DNA of 64,000 bases. Source: Ectopseudomonas chengduensis. Lineage in GTDB: Bacteria > Pseudomonadota > Gammaproteobacteria > Pseudomonadales > Pseudomonadaceae. The notes beneath the pieces were generated by a model. It worked only from the letters and a program-made list of their open reading frames with translations. It was not told the DNA's origin and did not search any database. Positions 19,115-29,700 of this stretch are shown here, one piece after another (the stretch's first letter is position 1; the number at the start of each line of letters is the position of its first letter). The stretch covers positions 62,001-126,000 of the forward strand of contig NZ_JACFYZ010000008.1 of NCBI RefSeq assembly GCF_015712065.1, in the 5' to 3' direction. Made by a program: the position numbers and the translations under genes.

Positions 19115-19143
19115 TTGACGACCCTCGAAAGGCTCCATAGAAT
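19115..19143 (+). promoter_or_regulatory. Sigma-70 promoter of the tRNA operon
   Basis: TTGACG (19115-19120), 17 bases, TAGAAT (19138-19143), with an A/T-rich UP-like stretch at 19089-19107 and a GC-rich discriminator, the stable-RNA promoter layout. The first tRNA starts 73 bases after the -10. Confidence 0.85.
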
Positions 19144-19215
19144 GCGCGCCACTTCCAGCGCAATGCTAGAAACAGAGCGAAGGAAGCCGGAAAGTTGCTT
19201 GATGTTCCGGGGTGT

Positions 19216-19291
19216 GTCCCCTTCGTCTAGTGGCCTAGGACACCGCCCTTTCACGGCGGTAACAGGGGTTCGAGTCCCCTAGGGGACGCCA
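19216..19291 (+). tRNA. tRNA-Glu (anticodon TTC), copy 1
   Basis: 76 bases including the encoded CCA. GTCCCC pairs with GGGGAC in the acceptor stem, the T loop is GTTCGAG, and the anticodon TTC is at 19250-19252 in loop CTTTCAC between CCGCC and GGCGG. Followed 15 bases on by tRNA-Gly. Confidence 0.98.
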
Positions 19292-19306
19292 CTTTCAAGT
19301 TGTAAT

Positions 19307-19382
<76 letters not shown>

Positions 19383-19427
19383 AAATTCGGAAATGCTGCT
19401 TCGGCAGGGTTTCAAACGAAGTTCCAG

Positions 19428-19503
19428 GTCCCCTTCGTCTAGTGGCCTAGGACACCGCCCTTTCACGGCGGTAACAGGGGTTCGAGTCCCCTAGGGGACG
19501 CCA
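19428..19503 (+). tRNA. tRNA-Glu (anticodon TTC), copy 2
   Basis: Base for base the same as the copy at 19216-19291; it begins the second unit of a tandem Glu-Gly duplication with a period of about 212 bases. Confidence 0.98.
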
Positions 19504-19517
19504 CTTCAAGTTGTACC

Positions 19518-19593
<76 letters not shown>

Positions 19594-19601
19594 AATAAAC
19601 G

Positions 19602-19634
19602 AAAACGCCGCTCAATCGAGCGGCGTTTTCGTTT
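19602..19634 (+). terminator. Intrinsic terminator of the tRNA operon
   Basis: AAAACGCCGCT, loop CAATC, and GAGCGGCGTTTTC form a strong GC stem with flanking A and T runs, nine bases after the last tRNA. Confidence 0.9.
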
Positions 19635-19657
19635 CTGTCGTTTGTACAGGCACAAAC

Positions 19658-19689
19658 AAAAGGCCCGCCGGTTTGCCGTGCGGGCCTTT
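19658..19689 (-). terminator. Terminator of the gene at 19705-20112
   Basis: AAAGGCCCGC and GCGGGCCTTT pair around an 11-base loop. Read on the minus strand, it follows the stop codon by about 15 bases. Confidence 0.85.
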
Positions 19690-19704
19690 GTGTTTATTGG
19701 CCGA

Positions 19705-20112
19705 TCAGTGCTTGGAGCCGTCGGTGGGCAGGGCCAGCAGTTGCTTTTCCTGGTTCCAGTCGAAGGGTTCGTCGTTCTCTTCGGCTTCGAAGCGGCGCTC
19801 GTCGAGGGCCTGGTACAGGGCGATTTCCTCGTCGGGCATGAAGTGCAGGCAGTCGCCGCCGAAGAACCACAGCAGGTCACGCGGTACCAGGTGGGCGATC
19901 TGCGGGTAGCGGTGAAACACCTGGCTGATCAGGTCCTGGCCGAGGTACTGGCTGGACACCGGGTCGCTCGGCAGTTCGGCGAGCAGCTCATCGTAGCGCT
20001 CGAGGAACAGGGCATGGCTGTCGTCGAGCACCTGTTCGGCTTCGCCCAGGGCGACGAGGATGCCGCGCAGGTGGTTGAGCAGGGCGAGGTGGTGTTCGAG
20101 ATGGCTGGCCAT
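19705..20112 (-). CDS. Conserved hypothetical small acidic protein (PA2816/PA2817-like)
   Basis: 135 residues, acidic, with no signal peptide or membrane segment. Conserved-looking blocks are HRYPQIAHLVPRDLLWFFGGDCLHFMPDEEIALYQALDERRFEAE and FDWNQEKQLLAL. I recognise it only as the small gene that stands beside fadE and the tRNA pairs in Pseudomonas; some databases call it a dehydrogenase without support I can see. Start ATG at 20112. Fairly high Trp, Phe and His content. The GGTGCAGGTTCC region upstream has a weak ribosome site. Codon use is like that of its neighbours. Confidence 0.75.
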   Translation of the reverse strand: MASHLEHHLALLNHLRGILVALGEAEQVLDDSHALFLERYDELLAELPSDPVSSQYLGQDLISQVFHRYPQIAHLVPRDLLWFFGGDCLHFMPDEEIALYQALDERRFEAEENDEPFDWNQEKQLLALPTDGSKH

Positions 20113-20190
20113 GGTGCAGGTTCCTGAAGGGTAAAACGGGCGCGGGAGTATAGAGTTCCTGGCGCCCGCTGTCCTGCTTGGGTGGCTTTC

Positions 20191-20291
20191 GTGGGAGGGC
20201 TTTCGGCTCGGGCATCCTGCTTTGCTCTACCTCCTGCATCCCTGCAGTCGTAGCCGCGATGCAAGAAACTCGCGGCTAAAGCCCCTCCCAC
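20191..20291. repeat. REP-like inverted repeat (GTGGGAGGGCTTT...AAAGCCCCTCCCAC)
   Basis: Outer arms GTGGGAGGGCTTT and AAAGCCCCTCCCAC flank an internal GCCGCGA/TCGCGGC pair. Same family as 49944-50007, 51765-51811 and 60344-60416. Confidence 0.7.
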
Positions 20292-20295
20292 AGCG

Positions 20296-22743
20296 TTAGC
20301 GCACCTTGCCGCGGCTCAGCTTGAGCTCTTCCTTGGCGAAGTCGTCGACGTCGATCACCCGACGCCGCGCCGCTTCGGCGGCTTGCAGGCGCTGGGCCTG
20401 TTCGCCGTCGAGGATGCCGGCAGCAATCGCCGCTTCGATGGCGTCCTGGCCCGGAGCCGGTTGCAGGCTGCCATCCTTGAGCGCCTGCTGCAGACGCTTG
20501 CGCGCATCCTGGCTGGCTTGCACCAGGTTCAGCGCATGTTGCAGAGCACCTACTGAATCCTGATCGGCCTGCGGCCGGTAGCAACCTTCCAGTACCGACT
20601 CCAGTGCTGGGTCGCCGGCCTGGCGGCCAATGATCGCGGCCACTTCGGCGTCCAGTTTGTCGCTCGGGCCGTGATGGCGGCGACCCAGCGGGAACACCAG
20701 CACTTTCAGCAGGCAACCGAACAGGCGGTTGGGGAAGTTGCTCAGCAGGTCATCGAGCGCCTGCTCGGCGTGGTAAAGGTTTTCCTCCATGGCCCAGCGC
20801 AGCAGCGGGCGGATGGCTTCCGGGTAGTCCAGGTCGTGGTAGCGCTTGAGCGCGGCCGAGCCCAGGTAGAGATGGCTGAGCACGTCGCCTAGGCGTGCAG
20901 ACAGGCGCTCGCGGCGTTTCAGGTCGCCGCCGAGCAACATCATGCTGCTGTCGGCGCATAGGGCGAAGGCCGCGGCCAGGCGGTTGAGGGCGCGGTAGTA
21001 AGGTTGGCTGAGATCATCGCCGGGCACCTGGCCCAGACGGTTCAGGGTCAGCCCCAAGAGGAAACTGCTGGCGGCGTTGCCGACGGCGAAGCCGATATGG
21101 CTCATCAGCAGCGAGTCAAACTCGGCCAGTGCCTGATCCTTGTCCTCGCGGTCGGCCAGGGCCATTTCCTTGAGCACGTAGGGGTGGCAGCGGATGGCGC
21201 CCTGGCCGAAAATCATCAGGTTGCGCGAGAGGATGTTGGCGCCCTCGACGGTGATGAAGATCGGCGCGCCCTGCCAGGAGCGGGCCAGGTAGTTGTTCGG
21301 GCCCATGATGATGCCCTTGCCTCCGTGCACGTCCATGGCGTGGCCGATGCACTCGCGGCCGCGTTCGGTGAGGTGGTACTTGAGAATCGCCGATAGCACC
21401 GAGGGCTTCTCGCCCAGGTCGACGGCGTTGGCGGTGAGGATACGCGCGCTGTCCATCAGCCAGGCGTTGCCGCCGATGCGCGCCAGGGCTTCCTGGATGC
21501 CCTCGAAGGCGGCCAGCGGCACGTTGAATTGCTCGCGCAACTGGGCGTACTGGCCGGTGGCGAGGCTGGTGAACTTGGCCGCGCCGGTGCCGACTGCCGG
21601 CAGCGAGATGGAGCGGCCGACCGACAGGCAGTTCATCAGCATCATCCAGCCCTTGCCGAGGTACTCCTGGCCACCGATCAGGTACTCCAGCGGAATGAAC
21701 ACGTCCTTGCCCGAGTTCGGCCCGTTCATGAAGGCAGCGCCCAGCGGCAGGTGACGACGGCCGATTTCCACGCCGGGGGTATCGGTGGGGATCAGCGCCA
21801 GGCTGATGCCCAGGTCTTCCTTGTCGCCGAGCAGATGATCCGGGTCGTAGGCCTTGAAGGCCAGGCCGAGCAGGGTGGCCACCGGGCCGAGGGTGATGTA
21901 GCGCTTCTCCCAGTTCAGGCGCAGGCCGATCACTTCCTCGCCGTTGTACTGGCCTTTGCAGATGATCCCGGTGTCCGGCATCGCGCCGGCGTCGGAACCG
22001 GCCAGCGGGCCGGTGAGGGCGAAGCAGGGGATGTCCTCGCCACGCGCCAGGCGCGGCAGGTAGTGCTGGCGCTGCTCATCGGTACCGTAATGCAGCAGCA
22101 GCTCGGCCGGGCCGAGGGAGTTGGGCACCATCACGGTGGAGGCCAGATCGCCGCTACGAGTGGCCAGTTTCATCGCCACCTGCGAGTGGGCGTAGGCGGA
22201 GAAGCCCTTGCCGCCGTATTCCTTGGGAATGATCAGGGCGAAGAAGCCGTGCTGCTTGATGTGCTCCCAGGCTTTCTCCGGCAGATCCATCTGCTGGCCG
22301 ACCTGCCAGTCGCTGATCATCGCGCAGAGTTCTTCGGTGGGGCCATCGATGAACGCCTGTTCCTCTTCGCTCAGCTTGGCCTTGGGGTAGGCCAGCAGTT
22401 TGTCCCAGTCCGGTTTGCCGCTGAACAGCTCGCCATCCCACCACACCGTGCCGGCTTCGATGGCATCGCGCTCGGTCGCCGACATCGGCGGCAGCACGCG
22501 CTGGAACCAGGCGAACAGCGGGCTGGTGAACAGTTGCCGGCGCAGATCGCCGAGCAGGATGAAGGCGGCGACGGCGCCGGTGACGATCCACAGCAGCAGT
22601 TGCAACCAGCCCGGTACCGGGCTGAACAAGGCCATGGCCACCAGGTAGGCTGCGGTGATGCCGAGGGCAGGTAGGGCGGCGGTACGGCTATGGGCCAGGT
22701 AGGCGACCCCAAGCAGCAGAACCAGCAACCAGATGACGAGCAT
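20296..22743 (-). CDS. fadE: Acyl-CoA dehydrogenase FadE
   Basis: 815 residues, the large membrane-anchored acyl-CoA dehydrogenase of gamma-proteobacteria. Three N-terminal hydrophobic segments (about 2-75, MLVIWLLVLLLGVAYL) are followed by the dehydrogenase fold with LPEKAWEHIKQHGFFALIIPKEYGGKGFSAYAHS, the FAD-contacting ALTGPLAGSDAG, and the VHGGKGI segment near the catalytic base. It carries out the first step of beta-oxidation, feeding electrons to ETF. ATG at 22743 chosen because GGAGG is seven bases upstream; an ATG two codons earlier is too close. Divergent from the transglutaminase-like gene. Confidence 0.95.
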   Translation of the reverse strand: MLVIWLLVLLLGVAYLAHSRTAALPALGITAAYLVAMALFSPVPGWLQLLLWIVTGAVAAFILLGDLRRQLFTSPLFAWFQRVLPPMSATERDAIEAGTVWWDGELFSGKPDWDKLLAYPKAKLSEEEQAFIDGPTEELCAMISDWQVGQQMDLPEKAWEHIKQHGFFALIIPKEYGGKGFSAYAHSQVAMKLATRSGDLASTVMVPNSLGPAELLLHYGTDEQRQHYLPRLARGEDIPCFALTGPLAGSDAGAMPDTGIICKGQYNGEEVIGLRLNWEKRYITLGPVATLLGLAFKAYDPDHLLGDKEDLGISLALIPTDTPGVEIGRRHLPLGAAFMNGPNSGKDVFIPLEYLIGGQEYLGKGWMMLMNCLSVGRSISLPAVGTGAAKFTSLATGQYAQLREQFNVPLAAFEGIQEALARIGGNAWLMDSARILTANAVDLGEKPSVLSAILKYHLTERGRECIGHAMDVHGGKGIIMGPNNYLARSWQGAPIFITVEGANILSRNLMIFGQGAIRCHPYVLKEMALADREDKDQALAEFDSLLMSHIGFAVGNAASSFLLGLTLNRLGQVPGDDLSQPYYRALNRLAAAFALCADSSMMLLGGDLKRRERLSARLGDVLSHLYLGSAALKRYHDLDYPEAIRPLLRWAMEENLYHAEQALDDLLSNFPNRLFGCLLKVLVFPLGRRHHGPSDKLDAEVAAIIGRQAGDPALESVLEGCYRPQADQDSVGALQHALNLVQASQDARKRLQQALKDGSLQPAPGQDAIEAAIAAGILDGEQAQRLQAAEAARRRVIDVDDFAKEELKLSRGKVR

Positions 22744-22884
22744 GTGCATTCCTCCATGATTCGAGCGGGCGACGCCCCGAGCATAGCCATAAATGGCGGC
22801 AGGGGCGGTGAGCTTGGCCGGATCGTCGTGAACGTGGCGCAATCGACGGGATTAGACTGAAGCGAACTTCAGGAGTCCCCCGTC

Positions 22885-23547
22885 ATGCAGACCTGTCTAC
22901 GTCCCGGCCGCTTCATTGACAGTGACCATCCCGCGGTAGTCGAGTTCGCCGAAGGTTGGCGTGGCGCCTCACGAGAACCGATCAGTCAGGCCGTGGCGCT
23001 ATATCTCGCGGTACGTGACGAGATTCGTTACAACCCCTATGCCTTCAGTCTCGATGCGCAGACATTGAAGGCCAGCCATGCGCTGGCGAGCGGTGAGTCC
23101 TACTGCGTACCCAAGGCCAATCTGCTCGCTGCTTGCGCCCGGCATTGCGGCATTCCCGCGCGTATCGGTTTGGCCGATGTGCGCAATCACCTGTCTACGC
23201 CGCGCCTGCTGGAACTGCTGCGCAGCGAGGTGTTCGCCATGCACGGTTACACCGAATTGCACCTGAACGGGCGCTGGGTCAAGGCCACGCCGGCGTTCAA
23301 CGAGGCGCTGTGCCGGGTGTTCAAGGTGGCGCCGCTGGCGTTCGACGGCGTGCATGACAGCGTCTTCCATCCCTACAACGACAAGGGCGAGCGCTACATG
23401 GAATACCTGCATGACCACGGTCAGTTCGAGGATCTGCCCGAGCAACTGTTCTTCGAGCATCTGCGCGTCTGTTATCCGCACCTGTTCGAGGCCGGTGCGC
23501 TGCAACTCAGTGGCGATATGCAGCGTGAGGCCAGTGTTATCGACTGA
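22885..23547 (+). CDS. Transglutaminase-like cysteine protease-fold protein
   Basis: 220 residues, cytoplasmic by lack of a signal. The catalytic triad pattern is visible: the cysteine in GESYCVPKANLLAA (about residue 76), the histidine in AMHGYTELHLNGRWVKATP (about 118-122), and the conserved N/D in PAFN. Members of this bacterial family have unknown substrates. AGGAG precedes the ATG at 22885. Matches the PA2814-type gene by position. It is separated from fadE by a 141-base divergent spacer, and no cotranscription is visible with the ABC genes that follow. Confidence 0.85.
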   Translation: MQTCLRPGRFIDSDHPAVVEFAEGWRGASREPISQAVALYLAVRDEIRYNPYAFSLDAQTLKASHALASGESYCVPKANLLAACARHCGIPARIGLADVRNHLSTPRLLELLRSEVFAMHGYTELHLNGRWVKATPAFNEALCRVFKVAPLAFDGVHDSVFHPYNDKGERYMEYLHDHGQFEDLPEQLFFEHLRVCYPHLFEAGALQLSGDMQREASVID

Positions 23548-23701
23548 GTCGATAATCAAGATCGGCAGGACGGCCTTTTCTCCGCGCGTCAGGGTCGGTA
23601 GGGTGCATGCCAGCGATGAGCGGGCGAAACACGCAGTTGCAATCGAGCGTCTTCGCCCTCATCTATAACGACCTCTCTCTCGCGCGGGAAACCCCATCTT
23701 C

Positions 23702-24634
23702 ATGAGCTCCGCCCTGACCATTCGCCAGTTGACCAAGACCTACGGAAACGGCTTCCAGGCCCTGCACGGCATCGATCTGGACGTTGCCGAAGGGGATTTC
23801 TTCGCCTTGCTCGGCCCCAACGGTGCCGGCAAATCCACCACCATCGGCGTGCTCTCCACACTGGTGAACAAGAGTAGCGGCACGGTCAGCGTGTTCGGCC
23901 ATGACCTCGATCACGAACCCTACGCGCTCAAGCGTTGCCTGGGCGTGGTGCCGCAGGAGTTCAACTTCAACCAATTCGAGAAGGTGTTCGACATCGTCGT
24001 CACCCAGGCCGGCTATTACGGTATTCCGCGCTCGATCGCCAAGGAGCGCGCCGAGCAGTACCTGACCGAACTCGGCCTGTGGGACAAGCGCGACGTGGCT
24101 TCGCGCGAGCTGTCCGGTGGCATGAAGCGCCGCCTGATGATCGCCCGCGCCCTGGTGCATCAGCCGCGCCTGCTGATCCTCGACGAGCCGACTGCCGGGG
24201 TGGATATCGAGCTGCGCCGTTCGATGTGGAGCTTCCTCACCGAGCTGAACAAGCAGGGCACCACCATTATTCTGACCACCCACTACCTGGAAGAGGCCGA
24301 GCAGTTGTGCCGCAACATCGGCATCATCGACCACGGCCGTATCGTCGAGCTGAGCAGCATGAAGGATCTGCTGAAGAAGCTGCACGTGGAGACCTTTCTC
24401 TTCGACCTCAAGGATTCCTACAGCTCAGCGCCGACGCTGCAGGGCTATCCGGCGCGTCTGGTCGATCACCACACCCTGGAAGTGCAGGTGGAGAAGAGCC
24501 AGGGCCTCAATGCGCTGTTCCAGCAACTGGCGCAGCAGCAGGTCGAGGTGCTCAGCCTGCGTAACAAGAGCAATCGCCTGGAGGAGCTGTTCGTCTCCCT
24601 GGTGGAAAAGAACCTGGCCAAGGTGGCGCAATGA
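23702..24634 (+). CDS. ABC-2 exporter ATP-binding protein (YadG-like)
   Basis: 310 residues. Walker A GPNGAGKSTT (about 38-47), Q-loop PQEFNFNQFE, signature LSGGMKRRLMIA, Walker B LLILDEPTAGVD and switch His in TTHYLEEAEQL are all intact. With the following permease it makes an ABC-2 exporter; the substrate is unknown. The pair overlaps by ATGA at 24631-24634. Downstream of the transglutaminase-like gene, as PA2812-PA2811. The terminal 80 residues (VEKSQGLNALFQQLAQQQ) resemble the extended YadG C-terminus. Confidence 0.92.
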   Translation: MSSALTIRQLTKTYGNGFQALHGIDLDVAEGDFFALLGPNGAGKSTTIGVLSTLVNKSSGTVSVFGHDLDHEPYALKRCLGVVPQEFNFNQFEKVFDIVVTQAGYYGIPRSIAKERAEQYLTELGLWDKRDVASRELSGGMKRRLMIARALVHQPRLLILDEPTAGVDIELRRSMWSFLTELNKQGTTIILTTHYLEEAEQLCRNIGIIDHGRIVELSSMKDLLKKLHVETFLFDLKDSYSSAPTLQGYPARLVDHHTLEVQVEKSQGLNALFQQLAQQQVEVLSLRNKSNRLEELFVSLVEKNLAKVAQ

Positions 24635-25425
24635 CTTCTCAGTACCTCAACAGCGAATTCGCCGCCAACCTGGTGGCCCTGCGTACCATCGTTCACCGTG
24701 AAATCCGCCGTTTCGTGCGCATCTGGCCGCAGACGCTGCTACCGCCGGCGATCACCATGGTGTTGTACTTCGTGATCTTCGGTAACCTGATCGGCCGGCA
24801 GATTGGCGACATGGGTGGCTTCAGCTACATGGAGTACATCGTGCCGGGGCTGATCATGATGTCGGTGATCACCAACAGCTACGGCAACGTGGTGTCGAGC
24901 TTCTTCGGCAGCAAGTTCCAGCGCAACGTCGAGGAGTTGCTGGTGTCGCCGGTGTCACCGCATACCATCCTCATCGGTTTCGTCGTCGGTGGCGTGCTGC
25001 GCGGGCTGGCGGTGGGCTTCATCGTCACGCTGCTGTCGTTGTTCTTCACCCACCTGCAGGTGCATCACCTGGGCGTGACCGTGCTGGTGGTGCTGCTGAC
25101 GGCGACCATCTTCTCTCTTGGTGGCTTCGTCAACGCGGTGTATGCGCGCAACTTCGACGATATCTCGATCATCCCCACCTTCGTGCTGACGCCGCTGACC
25201 TATCTGGGCGGGGTGTTTTACTCCATCACCCTGTTGCCGCCGTTCTGGCAGACGGTGTCGCTGGGCAACCCGATCCTGCACATGGTCAACGCCTTCCGTT
25301 ACGGCATTCTTGGGGTGTCCGACATCCGTATCGGCGTGGCAGTCGGCTTCATGCTGCTGGCCACCGCTGTGCTCTATACCCTGTGCATCCGTCTGCTAGT
25401 CAGCGGTCGTGGCATGCGCCAGTGA
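24631..25425 (+). CDS. ABC-2 exporter permease (YadH-like)
   Basis: 264 residues with six membrane helices. ABC-2 permease features include FGNLIGRQIGDMGGFSYMEYIVPGLIMMSVITNSYGNVVSSFFGSKFQRNVEELLVSPVS, with the coupling region between helices 2 and 3, and FVLTPLTYLGGVFYS in the second half. Works with the ATPase it overlaps. Substrate unknown; YadGH has no defined cargo. Followed by a nested REP cluster that ends the operon. Confidence 0.92.
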   Translation: MTSQYLNSEFAANLVALRTIVHREIRRFVRIWPQTLLPPAITMVLYFVIFGNLIGRQIGDMGGFSYMEYIVPGLIMMSVITNSYGNVVSSFFGSKFQRNVEELLVSPVSPHTILIGFVVGGVLRGLAVGFIVTLLSLFFTHLQVHHLGVTVLVVLLTATIFSLGGFVNAVYARNFDDISIIPTFVLTPLTYLGGVFYSITLLPPFWQTVSLGNPILHMVNAFRYGILGVSDIRIGVAVGFMLLATAVLYTLCIRLLVSGRGMRQ

Positions 25426-25439
25426 CGTTTGCCGCTCAT

Positions 25440-25586
25440 GTAGGAGCGGATTTATCCGTGATTCTCGCGGCGCAACCGAGCCTGAACGTTAATGTGTAGC
25501 CCGGATGCAATCCGGGGGATGGCTGCTGTGCTCCCCGGATTTCATCCGGGCTACCGTTGAATGCTCGCGGCTAAAGCCGCTCCTAC
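25440..25586. repeat. Nested REP elements (two families)
   Basis: Outer arms GTAGGAGCGG...CCGCTCCTAC enclose an inner pair GTAGCCCGGATGCAATCCGG...CCGGATTTCATCCGGGCTAC (25496-25554). The inner family recurs at 46802-46862. Sits after the ABC operon and before the RND pump. Confidence 0.8.
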
Positions 25587-25690
25587 AGAATGGGGCGGTG
25601 ACCGAAAAAACATAGCGAAATAACTTGCGCCCCTGTCAGTAACGCAGCAGCCGGTTAGACTCCGTCTCTACCAAGAAAAAGGGGCTGATC

Positions 25691-26713
25691 ATGACCGTGT
25701 TGTTGCGTGCTCTTCCATGGCTGTGTCTGGGCTTGTTCACGACGCCTGCGCTGGCTGCCGAAGGGCCAATGGTCGAGATCGTGCCGGTACGGCAGATGGA
25801 GGTGCGTGACGAGCTGATCACCTTCGGTTCGCTGCGCTCCGACGAGTCGGTGATGATTCGCCCGGAAGTGGAAGGGCGCCTGGCCACCCTGCATTTTCGT
25901 GAAGGCCAGGCGGTGACCGCTGACGACCTGCTGATCAGCCTCGATGATGCGATTGCCCGCGCCGAATTTGCCCAGGCGCGGGCCAATCTTGATCTGGCCG
26001 AAAAAAACCACCAGCGTGCGCAGATGCTGTTCCAGCGTGGCGCCAGCAATGCCCAGGCGCTGGATGAGGCGCAGAGCCAGCTGCAGGCCGCCCGTGCCAG
26101 CCAGGCCCTGGCCCAGGCGCGGCTCGACAAGACCCAGATCAAGGCCCCTCACGACGGCACGCTCGGCCTGCGTCAGGCCAGCGTCGGTGACTACCTCAGT
26201 GCCGGGCAGAACATCGTCAACCTGGAGGTGCTCGACCCGCTCAAGGTCGACTTCCGTATTCCGCAGAAGGCCGTGGCCCAGGTGCGCCTCGGCCAGACCG
26301 TGGAAATCACCCTCGATACCTACCCGGGCGAACGCTTTCGTGGCGAAATCTTCGCCATCAACCCGCGCCTGGACGAAGCCGGGCGCAGCCAGGCGATCCG
26401 CGCGCATATCGGCAACGATGACCGCCGCCTGCGTCCCGGTCAGTTCGTCCGCGTTTCGGTGATTCTCGAAGAGCGGCCCAATGCGCTGGTGATTCCCGAG
26501 GAAGCGGTGATGCCGCAGGGCGACAAGTTGCTGGTCAACCTGGTGGTCGATGGCAAGGTCGAGCGCCGCGAAGTGACGCTGGGCAAGCGTTTCGACGGGC
26601 TGGTCGAGGTGCGTGAAGGCCTGCAGGGCGACGAAACCATCATCAGTGCCGGTTGGCAGCGTGTGCGCGAAGGGCTGGCCGTACGCACCAAGAGCGGGGA
26701 GCGCCAGCCGTGA
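25691..26713 (+). CDS. RND efflux periplasmic adaptor (membrane fusion protein)
   Basis: 340 residues. Signal peptide ending TPALAAEG (about 22). Then the beta-barrel/lipoyl start IRPEVEGRLATLHFREGQAVTADDLLISLDD, a helical hairpin (AEFAQARANLDLAEKNHQRAQMLFQRGASNAQALDEAQSQL), and the second lipoyl half with IKAPHDGTLGLRQASVGDYL. Links the inner membrane pump to an outer membrane channel. No outer membrane factor gene follows, so it probably shares one such as OprM. Its stop overlaps the GTG of the pump gene by three bases. Exporting substrate unknown. Confidence 0.92.
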   Translation: MTVLLRALPWLCLGLFTTPALAAEGPMVEIVPVRQMEVRDELITFGSLRSDESVMIRPEVEGRLATLHFREGQAVTADDLLISLDDAIARAEFAQARANLDLAEKNHQRAQMLFQRGASNAQALDEAQSQLQAARASQALAQARLDKTQIKAPHDGTLGLRQASVGDYLSAGQNIVNLEVLDPLKVDFRIPQKAVAQVRLGQTVEITLDTYPGERFRGEIFAINPRLDEAGRSQAIRAHIGNDDRRLRPGQFVRVSVILEERPNALVIPEEAVMPQGDKLLVNLVVDGKVERREVTLGKRFDGLVEVREGLQGDETIISAGWQRVREGLAVRTKSGERQP

Positions 26714-29700
26714 CACTCTCCGACGTCTGCATTCGCCGGCCTGTATTCGCCACCGTTCTGTCGCTGATCGTGGTGCTGCTGGGGCTGATGGCCTACGACC
26801 GCCTCAATGTGCGTGAATACCCCAATATCGACGTGCCCATCGTCACCGTGCAGGTCACCTATCCTGGTGCGAGTCCGGAAATCATGGAATCGCAGGTGGC
26901 GCAGCCGGTGGAAGACGTGCTCTCGGGCATCGAGGGACTGGATTTCGTCACCTCCATCAGCCGCGCGGAAAACACCCAGATCACTGCGCAGTTCCGCCTC
27001 GGCCGCAGCGCTGATGAGGCCGCCAACGACGTACGTGATCGCCTGGGTCGGGTACGCAGCCTGCTGCCGGACGAGGTCGACGAGCCCATCGTGCAGAAGG
27101 TCGAGGCCGACGCTCAGCCGGTGATCTGGATCGCCTTCCACAGCCAGCAGCACAGTGCCATGGAGATCACCGACCTGCTCGAGCGGGTGATCAAGGACCG
27201 CCTGCAGACCATTCCTGGCGTATCGGAAGTGCAGGTGCGCGGCGCACGTACCTTCTCCATGCGCATCTGGCTGGATCCAGAGAAGCTCGCCGCGCACAAC
27301 CTCACCGTGCAGGATGTTGAGGATGCCCTGCGCCGGCAGAACGTGGAGATTCCGGCCGGGCGCATCGAGTCGCGTGAGCGTGAGTTCAGTGTGCTCTCGG
27401 AGACCGATCTGCGCACCCCGGAGCAGTTCAACGAGCTGATCCTCGATGACTCACAGGGCTACCTGCTGCGCCTGTCCGATGTCGGTCGCGCCGAAGTGGG
27501 GCCGCGTGACGAGCGCACCGTGGTGCGCTTCAACGGTTTGCCGGCGGTGACTCTGGGCCTGGTCAAGCAGGCCACGGCCAACCCGCTGGATATCTCCGAT
27601 GGTCTCGAAGCGGCCTGGGATGACGTCAAGGCACTGCTGCCCGACGGCATGAACATGACCGTGGCCAACGACAACTCGCAGTTCATCCGCGAATCCATCG
27701 ACAACGTCTTCACCACCATCTGGGAGGCGGTGGCGCTGGTCATCCTGATCATCTTCATCTTCCTGCGCTCGCTGCGCGCGACGCTGATTCCGCTAGTGAC
27801 CATCCCCGTCTCGTTGATCGGTGCCTTCGCTCTGATGTCGCTGATGGGCTTCACCATCAACACCCTGACGCTGCTGGCCATGGTTCTGGCCATCGGCCTG
27901 GTGGTGGACGACGCCATCGTCATGCTGGAGAACATCCATCGCCATATCGAGGCCGGGATGAAGCCCATGCAGGCAGCCTTCAAGGGCAGCCGCGAGATCG
28001 CCTTCGCGGTGATCGCCATGACCCTGACCCTGGCGGCGGTGTTCGCCCCGATCGGCTTCATGCAGGGCACCACCGGCAAGCTGTTCACCGAGTTCGCCTG
28101 GACCCTGGCTGGCGCCGTGCTGGTTTCCGGTTTCGTGGCGCTGACGCTGACGCCAATGATGTGCGCGGTGATGCTCAAACCGCACCAGCACGAACAGCGT
28201 CATGGCCGCGTGTACAACCTGATTGAAGGCTTTCTCAATGGCCTGACCTACAGTTACAAGCACAGCCTGGACCGTGCCCTGCACGCCTGGCCGCTGGTGC
28301 TTGGCGTGCTGCTGGGTGCCTTCGTGATGTGCGCCTGGTTGTTCGGTGGCTTGCGTTCGGAGCTAGCGCCGACCGAAGACACCGGCACCATCGTCGGCGT
28401 GTTCAATGGCCCGGACGGCGCCACCATCGACTATACGGCGCGCTACGGCCGCGAGGTCGAGGCTGCTTACGCGAGCATTCCGGAGACCAATCGCTACCTG
28501 ATGATTGCCGGTTTCCCAACCGTGGCCCAGGGCATCTCTTTCATGAAACTGGAAGACTGGGGCGACCGCTCGCGTACCCAGTTCGAGATTCGCAACGAGT
28601 TGTTGCCAAAGTTGCAGGACATCGCCGGCATGCGCGTCACCCCGGTCAATCGTCCGCCGCTGGGGCAGAGCGCGCGTAACCAGCCGATCAACTTCGTCGT
28701 GCGCTCGTCCATGGAATACGCCGAGCTGCAGGTCTACGTCGATCAACTGATGGAGCGCATGCGTGATTATCCGGGCCTGGAGGGGCTGGATAGCGACCTC
28801 AAGCTCAATTCGCCGCAGCTCAAGATCACCGTCAATCGCGAGCAGGCAACGGCGGTCGGCACCGATGTATCGGTGATCGGGCGCAGCCTGGAAAGCCTGT
28901 TCGGCAGCCGCCAGGTGACCCGCTTCAAGCAGAATGGCGAGCAGTACGACGTCATGGTGCAGCTGCAGGATATTGATCGCAGCAATCCGCAGGACCTGGA
29001 TCGGGTTTACGTACGTGATCGCGACGGCGGCATGGTACAGCTATCCAACCTGATCGAGGTGCGCGAGACGGTGGCGCCGCGCGAGCTCAATCACTTCAAC
29101 CAGCTACGTGCGGTAACCATCAGTGCCAACGTCGGCACCGGATACACCCTGGGCGAGGCGCTCAATCATCTGGAAGTTGCCGCCCGTGAGGTATTTCCGC
29201 CAGAGACGCAATACGACTACACCGGTACCTCGCGCGATTTCAAGGAATCCAGCTCGGGCATCCTGCTAATCTTCGCCCTGGCCTTGGCGTTCATCTTCCT
29301 GGTGCTGGCGGCGCAGTTCGAGAGTTTCAGTGACCCGCTGATCATTCTGTTCAGTGTGCCCTTGTCGATGGCCGGCGCCTTGCTGGCACTGAAGCTGTTC
29401 GGCGGCACCTGGAATATCTACTCGCAGATCGGCCTGGTGACCCTGATTGGTCTGATCACCAAGCACGGCATCCTTATCGTCGAGTTCGCCAACCACCTGC
29501 TGCGTGAGGGCAAGGCCCTGCGCGAGGCGGTGATCGAGGCCGCGGTGCAGCGCCTGCGGCCGATCCTGATGACTACCGGCGCCATGGTGCTGGGTTCGCT
29601 GCCACTGGCCATCGCCACGGGGGCCGGGGCCGAAAGCCGTCAGCAGATCGGTCTGGTGATCGTCGGCGGGTTGCTGGTCGGCACCTTCTTCACCCTCTAC